A stretch of DNA of 37,467 bases from Microcaldota archaeon (GTDB lineage: Archaea; Micrarchaeota; Micrarchaeia; Anstonellales; Bilamarchaeaceae), in NCBI GenBank assembly GCA_018812625.1, contig JAHJDH010000042.1:1-37467 (forward strand). Reading direction: 5' to 3'. Below the pieces are notes generated by a model. That model worked only from the letters and a program-made list of their open reading frames with translations, had not been told where the DNA came from and did no database searches. Within the stretch, counting starts at the first letter, position 1. Each line of letters begins with the position of its first letter. A program made the translations under genes and the position numbers. Below, piece after piece: positions 34,177-37,467 of this stretch.

Positions 34177-34197
34177 TTTCACGCAGGAGTAGCGAAG
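34177..34197 (+). repeat. Duplicate of the tRNA-Leu 5' end, copy 1
   Basis: Twenty-one bases identical to 34249-34269, 72 nt downstream. The repeated sequence covers six leader bases plus the first 15 bases of tRNA-Leu. Confidence 0.85.
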
Positions 34198-34241
34198 AAC
34201 TTGAAACAAGTTTCAAGAATCGCCATCCTGCTGTCGTGAAA
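34177..34241 (+). ncRNA. Imperfect 23-bp hairpin in the tRNA-Leu 5' leader
   Basis: The arms pair as TTTCACG/CGTGAAA, CAGGA/TCCTG, GCGA/TCGC and CTTGAAA/TTTCAAG with small internal loops. The 5' arm (34177-34197) is identical to 34249-34269, the start of tRNA-Leu. The 3' arm could pair with either copy, so two mutually exclusive folds exist. ACA follows directly at 34241-34243, which recalls an H/ACA guide RNA but is not enough to call one. It may also be a decayed tRNA copy. No coding frame is seen in 34110-34254. Confidence 0.4.
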
Positions 34242-34254
34242 CATCTGTTTTCAC

Positions 34255-34391
34255 GCAGGAGTAGCGAAGCGGTCAAACGTGACAGACTCAAGAGGCCTTT
34301 GGCCATTTAGTCGCGTTATTTCCTAATCCAAACGCGGTTTGGGAAATCTGTTGGCTCAGCGCCTTCGAAGGTTCGAATCCTTCCTCCTGCA
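34255..34391 (+). tRNA. tRNA-Leu(CAA) with canonical-position intron
   Basis: The acceptor stem is GCAGGAG (34255-34261) with CTCCTGC (34384-34390), discriminator A. The D-arm is type II like (GCGAAGCGGTCAAACGT). The anticodon stem ACAGA pairs with TCTGT (34347-34351), with loop CTCAAG | A, anticodon CAA at 34289-34291. An intron of about 53 nt (34293-34345) separates position 37 from 38, the usual archaeal intron site; it contains the hairpin CCAAAC/GTTTGG. A leucine-type long variable arm follows, then T-arm GAAGG-TTCGAAT-CCTTC. Confidence 0.9.
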
Positions 34392-34394
34392 TTT
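34367..34394 (+). repeat. attL-like: 3' end of tRNA-Leu
   Basis: The T-arm and acceptor end of tRNA-Leu recur with small differences at 35187-35213. The longest identical part is 14 nt (TTCCTCCTGCATTT). It is compatible with integration at a tRNA 3' end. Confidence 0.45.
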
Positions 34395-34399
34395 TTTTT
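34392..34399 (+). terminator. T8 terminator after tRNA-Leu
   Basis: Eight consecutive T residues follow the discriminator base directly, the usual archaeal intrinsic terminator pattern. Confidence 0.55.
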
Positions 34400-34571
34400 C
34401 CAATTAAAAACCACATAGTTTTTGAATTCATCAACTACCTACTTTCGGGGAACTGAGATTAGGTCTCAAATCCTGAACCGCTCATATTAGCACATTCAAG
34501 GTACCGAGATGTGACCGATACATAAGCTTTTCATATTTTTCCTGCGAAAGCTAGAATAATCGTTGATAATT

Positions 34572-35027
34572 ATGGCCCCAATAATAAACAAATATCTTGA
34601 AGCGGCAATGCTGCCCGCGGCTGTACTTATCATTGTATCGCTAATAACAGTATTACCTGAACCATTATTCTCTGCAATCTCGCTTGATATCTGGATCAGA
34701 ATTCTAGTTTTGATTATCTTCTACGCCGTAGCCGCATGGACAGGCTACCGTTCAGTAAATAAGTGGGGTATGGGCATCAAGGGCGGAGCACTCACCAGCG
34801 CTATTGCAGGCGCCACTCAAAGCTTCGTGATGGTTTTTGTAGGTGCCATTACTGGAGGTTACCCCCCAGATGTAAGCAGCAATGTACTAGCATTGGCATT
34901 TGTGGCCGTGGTACTAGGTATGGTCAATGCGTTAATATGTGGAATATTCGGAACAATAGGAGCGTTCATCGCCAGCAGGAAAACCAAACCTGAATCGGTT
35001 TCCCCCACCACTTCTGAGAACACTTGA
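34572..35027 (+). CDS. Small four-helix membrane protein
   Basis: The about 151-aa protein has four hydrophobic segments, with a small-residue pattern in the third and fourth (GGALTSAIAGATQSF, GAITGGYPPD, GIFGTIGAFIASRK). It resembles uncharacterised prokaryotic membrane proteins; I recognise no family. ATG 34572 is preferred over TTG 34563. It is the only gene between the tRNA-Leu end and its att-like repeat at 35187, so it may be cargo of a small integrated element. The upstream stretch 34400-34571 has no gene and no clear structure. Confidence 0.55.
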   Translation: MAPIINKYLEAAMLPAAVLIIVSLITVLPEPLFSAISLDIWIRILVLIIFYAVAAWTGYRSVNKWGMGIKGGALTSAIAGATQSFVMVFVGAITGGYPPDVSSNVLALAFVAVVLGMVNALICGIFGTIGAFIASRKTKPESVSPTTSENT

Positions 35028-35186
35028 CTGTTTCTGGAATTCCACGGCCCCATATTTTCAAACTAAATTGTCATTAATTACAATAATTTCAGATTTGCTC
35101 TGAGGGCTTCCTCATGAAGGGATTCAAAGAGCTAGTAAATGAACAAATGTCTGCATTTACCTCAAAAAAATCGATAAACCTAACTT
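35028..35186. other. Intergenic stretch without a gene
   Basis: No coding frame is supported. A weak hairpin (GCTCT at about 35096 with AGAGC at about 35131, inner CTTC/GAAG) is present. Otherwise nothing is seen. Confidence 0.4.
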
Positions 35187-35213
35187 GAAGTTAAATCCAT
35201 TCCTCCTGCATTT
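35187..35213 (+). repeat. attR-like: degenerate tRNA-Leu 3' end
   Basis: GAAG-TTAAATCC-ATTCCTCCTGCATTT aligns with the tRNA-Leu 3' end (34367-34394) with few differences; no complete tRNA is present here. It could be the distal site of an old integration. Confidence 0.4.
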
Positions 35214-35248
35214 CAAAGAAATTGCGGCAATCATATTTGTAATGCGAA

Positions 35249-35330
35249 TAGGATGCGCCTTGAACTAAGTGTAGTTCAAGTGCGAGCCTTGGCTATAAAG
35301 CCAAGAACTCATGCATTTTGTCTTATCCTA
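35249..35330 (+). ncRNA. Three-way-junction-like RNA candidate
   Basis: Outer arms TAGGAT (35249-35254) and ATCCTA (35325-35330) enclose two strong hairpins: CTTGAACTA/TAGTTCAAG (35259-35280) and CTTGGCT/AGCCAAG (35288-35305), the second extended by GAG/CTC and TGC/GCA. It is not a tRNA: no 7-nt anticodon loop or T-arm consensus is visible. It lies between the att-like repeat and the metallopeptidase gene. Strand cannot be decided. Function unknown. Confidence 0.4.
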
Positions 35331-35364
35331 GGACTTATTAAATTGTTACTTGAAATATATAAAC

Positions 35365-36738
35365 ATGGTAAAAGGTAGAAAACCAATGAAACGGGCAATG
35401 AGCAAAATGAAAAGCTGCATGCTCAAAGCAGCCAGACCAGCATTTAGAGCGGCTTTGCCTTTGATAGCCTCTAGCATGACCTCATGCGCACCAGATATAA
35501 TAGTACCTGAAACAACTATTGAAGACCCTTGCGCAGTCCACAATGACAGCACCATAATTCTAAATGAACGCGAATTTGAAACTGACAGAAGGGTAGCTGG
35601 AATAGATGGATTAAGAGGATCTGACAGCCTGATGAGTGATGAACTTGTGCATGCTGTTCGATCTTCACACAACCTGGCAACATCAGGACTTCCAGAACAA
35701 TTCCAGACTGCGTTTACCCAGCTTGAAGAAGAGTGCTTTGTCAATCCAGAAACTGGACTCTTGGGCACTGCATATGCAGTTACTCCAGACAGTAACCAGA
35801 GCGGAGATTATGGAGTTTATACTCATTTATCAGAACTTAACCTTGATGATTTCTCACTAATAGCCCATGAAATAGGACACCTGCAAATGCCATGCGGAGA
35901 ATTCGGCGCAGAAGTTAACGCTGCTGAGCAAATGCTTATGTTATTTGTAGCATACTCAAATCAAGAGAACTCAGTTCGCGATGAAAACAGATGGGCTGCT
36001 CAGGCAACCAATCAAATATACGGACTAGAGGCCATTCGGGATGCACTTCGCCACATATACCAGGAAACTTTCCAGCTTGATCCTGATCCTGCAACCTCTA
36101 TGAGGATGCATCCAAAGTGGAGATACATCAAAGCAGACATTTACATTCTTGACAGACTGCTCAGGTATGATGGAGATTTTTCCGCAGTGCGAGAGGAAAT
36201 CACGAACCAACAGAGAGAAGATCTGCAAGCTGTTGCCAGAGAAAGTGTTAGGCGATTTGTGGAAAGGTACTCACACACAGACATACAGACAGCTTTTGCA
36301 GAAATAATTGCTGAAATCAGGATGGCGCACTATAGTGAGCTTTCCCGTCGTTTTGGAGCTCAAACTGCAAATGATTATTTCGATTCAAATTCACATGCAG
36401 CATACTGGATGTCAGAACCCAGAGAAATAGTGAGAGTAATTGGACTCGAAGACATGAACTGCATGAGTACAGACGCAGAAGAAGACACCCGAAGAGTTCA
36501 TTGCGCACAGGGATGCCTAAATGTTGGTGGAGCAAACGCAATAAGAATTACAGACACTCATTTCCGCTGTTTCGCTGTAGAAGGCGATGATACAATCAGT
36601 TTCCAGAACTGGAATGTGACTGCAAGTGGAATGAGATACCTTGGAGTAGATGGCAGTCAGATAACAGCAAACAGTGTTTCTTATGAGGCGATCGTGAGAT
36701 TCGATGTGGTTGTAATGGATCCAATAGAACCACAGTAA
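35365..36738 (+). CDS. Exported zinc metallopeptidase-like protein (HEIGH)
   Basis: The 457-aa protein contains a zinc-peptidase helix LIAHEIGHLQM near residue 168, with the two His zinc ligands and the catalytic Glu. Candidate third ligands are the Glu residues in CGEFGAEVNAAE shortly after. The N-terminus is basic, then weakly hydrophobic up to SSMTSC, which could be a poor lipoprotein signal; so export is likely but not certain. The remaining 250 residues are helical and then beta-rich, with two Cys near the end (NCMS, HCAQGC). I do not recognise the family. ATG 35365 is preferred over TTG 35350. Confidence 0.6.
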   Translation: MVKGRKPMKRAMSKMKSCMLKAARPAFRAALPLIASSMTSCAPDIIVPETTIEDPCAVHNDSTIILNEREFETDRRVAGIDGLRGSDSLMSDELVHAVRSSHNLATSGLPEQFQTAFTQLEEECFVNPETGLLGTAYAVTPDSNQSGDYGVYTHLSELNLDDFSLIAHEIGHLQMPCGEFGAEVNAAEQMLMLFVAYSNQENSVRDENRWAAQATNQIYGLEAIRDALRHIYQETFQLDPDPATSMRMHPKWRYIKADIYILDRLLRYDGDFSAVREEITNQQREDLQAVARESVRRFVERYSHTDIQTAFAEIIAEIRMAHYSELSRRFGAQTANDYFDSNSHAAYWMSEPREIVRVIGLEDMNCMSTDAEEDTRRVHCAQGCLNVGGANAIRITDTHFRCFAVEGDDTISFQNWNVTASGMRYLGVDGSQITANSVSYEAIVRFDVVVMDPIEPQ

Positions 36739-36757
36739 CAGTCATTACACATTAATG

Positions 36758-37009
36758 CTATTCGCTTAGATCACAAATTCCGTTATTATCAAGATCAACA
36801 TAACGTCCGCATGAACCTGGATAAGAATCATTTATCTTTCCAAACGGACATTCTTCTGATTCTGAATTATCAACATGAGATAGATTTGACGAAGTTGTCC
36901 CGCCATCTAAAGTAGGCTTGGATTGATCTGTTGATGGAGAAGCCTCATTTTGCTGTGAAAGGCATCCAAAAAGAAAGATAAAGAAAAATAAAACGATTAA
37001 TCTTTGCAT
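36758..37009 (-). CDS. Small lipoprotein with CPFG...CGRYVD motif
   Basis: The 83-aa protein has a lipoprotein signal (FFFIFLFGC, Cys16), a Ser/Thr/Asn-rich linker and a C-terminal motif ([19 protein letters not shown]) followed by DLDNNGICD, which looks like an EF-hand-type calcium loop. The motif is known to me from small lipoproteins next to membrane electron-transfer proteins. It is preceded by GGTGA, overlaps the upstream gene by 13 nt, and is the last of a minus-strand trio. Confidence 0.7.
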   Translation of the reverse strand: MQRLIVLFFFIFLFGCLSQQNEASPSTDQSKPTLDGGTTSSNLSHVDNSESEECPFGKINDSYPGSCGRYVDLDNNGICDLSE

Positions 37010-37272
37010 TTTTTTTCACCCTTGCCTTTTATGATAGATTTAGTAACGGACACAATCCAATTCCAATGGAGAATCAGATGGACTAGAACAAGTAGTCCCA
37101 TAATAAGACCACTCCAATCATGCAAAGTAGATATGTTTGGAACTAATTGGTAGATGGAAGTGCCGAATAATTTAGTTAGACCCGGCCATTTAAGCAAACC
37201 AGTAACGAAAGATGAAAAAAAAGAGAAAAACAATCCAACATCAACCAGGTAATTTAATTTAATCCGATCCAT
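36997..37272 (-). CDS. Cytochrome-b-like membrane protein (DUF4405 type)
   Basis: The about 91-aa product starts at ATG 37272, behind the ribosome binding site GGTGA. It has two to three transmembrane helices; [11 protein letters not shown] and [12 protein letters not shown] carry His residues in positions typical of bis-heme four-helix cytochrome b-type proteins of the DUF4405 family. A frame opening further upstream to 37401 would overlap the neighbouring iron-sulfur gene and is rejected. It probably passes electrons together with its neighbours. Confidence 0.72.
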   Translation of the reverse strand: MDRIKLNYLVDVGLFFSFFSSFVTGLLKWPGLTKLFGTSIYQLVPNISTLHDWSGLIMGLLVLVHLILHWNWIVSVTKSIIKGKGEKKCKD

Positions 37273-37288
37273 ACATTCACCACATTTT

Positions 37289-37467
37289 TTATCCAGTATT
37301 AGTTTTTTTAAGTCTGTGAATTTGAGTCTGCAACGTCCCCATAGGACAAAACGTGCACCACGTTCTTGGAGAGTAAAAAAACCCAAGGATAGTTGCTGCA
37401 ACAGTTGTTATAAGACAAATGCTGGCAAATACAAATCCGATTTTTTCAAGTAGAATCCATGCTTCAA
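37289..37467 (-). CDS. NapH-like 4Fe-4S membrane protein, partial
   Basis: A minus-strand frame open to the window edge ends at TAA 37291-37289. Its 58 or so residues give a transmembrane helix (FVFASICLITTVAATILGFF) followed by RTWCTFCPMGTLQTQ, the C-x-x-C-P-x-G iron-sulfur motif of NapH-like proteins. Only the C-terminal part is in the window, so the remaining Cys motifs and start are unseen. It lies 16 nt upstream of the cytochrome-b-like gene. Confidence 0.72.
   Translation of the reverse strand, partial: EAWILLEKIGFVFASICLITTVAATILGFFYSPRTWCTFCPMGTLQTQIHRLKKTNTG

Noticed and set aside
37273-37401. N-terminal extension of the cytochrome-b-like protein to 37401.
   Set aside because: The same bases in another frame encode the CxxCPxG motif of the upstream iron-sulfur protein, and ATG 37272 has a GGTGA site.
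1-37467. A CRISPR array.
   Set aside because: No regularly spaced direct repeats and no cas gene were seen; the repeats found are pairs of tRNA or gene-end duplications.

Overview
The window looks like chromosomal DNA of an archaeon, most compatible with a DPANN lineage such as Micrarchaeota. The support is archaeal-type information-processing genes (RNase P protein Pop5, tRNA-splicing endonuclease family, Elp3, HerA, archaeal YchF/OBG GTPase, Fap7/AK6 kinase, archaeal RNase HI), TATA boxes about 25 nt upstream of start codons (leaderless genes), GGTGA ribosome binding sites, tightly packed genes with ATGA/TAATG overlaps, and intron-bearing tRNA genes, one with two introns at noncanonical sites. 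The lineage call is an inference; no rRNA is present.

Layout. 0-2.1 kb: a VIT/CCC1-like transporter, tRNA-Ser(UGA) interrupted in both the D-loop and the T-loop, ScpB and the AK6 kinase. 1.8-18.0 kb: a large envelope-associated locus. On the minus strand a 1255-aa membrane-anchored protein is coupled to a PadR-type regulator. Divergent from it, sharing an 86-bp promoter region, is a nine-gene plus-strand operon: six tandem paralogous polytopic membrane proteins, a 1272-aa exported Cys-rich protein, a triple zinc-ribbon protein and a GNAT-like protein. The six paralogues share three sequence signatures and resemble, weakly, VirB6/TrbL/CedA-type channel proteins. This is the best candidate for an undescribed system, perhaps a secretion or DNA-exchange apparatus or a surface machine.

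18-28.9 kb: mostly housekeeping genes: a LarE-like PP-loop protein, a membrane-anchored Lon-type (S16) protease without ATPase, a coiled-coil protein, Elp3, an exported Ig-like protein, HerA, an EndA-family protein with a degenerate active site, a PH-domain membrane protein, RNase HI, an amino-methyltransferase and YchF. 28.9-30.25 kb: a free-standing LAGLIDADG-type homing endonuclease gene inserted at the 3' end of ychF, flanked by a 20-bp duplication of the ychF terminus. 30.2-34.1 kb: HIT hydrolase, CutA (overlapping convergent Pop5 by 136 nt), a three-gene Pop5 cluster, PurE, a TrmI-like methyltransferase, an FMN reductase and a [2Fe-2S] ferredoxin.

34.1-35.35 kb is mostly non-coding and structured: a 23-bp imperfect hairpin whose 5' arm duplicates the start of the adjacent intron-containing tRNA-Leu(CAA), an att-like duplication of the tRNA 3' end 0.8 kb downstream enclosing one small membrane protein gene, and a three-way-junction-like RNA candidate. 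35.3-37.5 kb: an exported HEIGH-motif metallopeptidase and, on the minus strand, a truncated iron-sulfur / cytochrome-b-like / lipoprotein electron-transfer module that runs off the window end.
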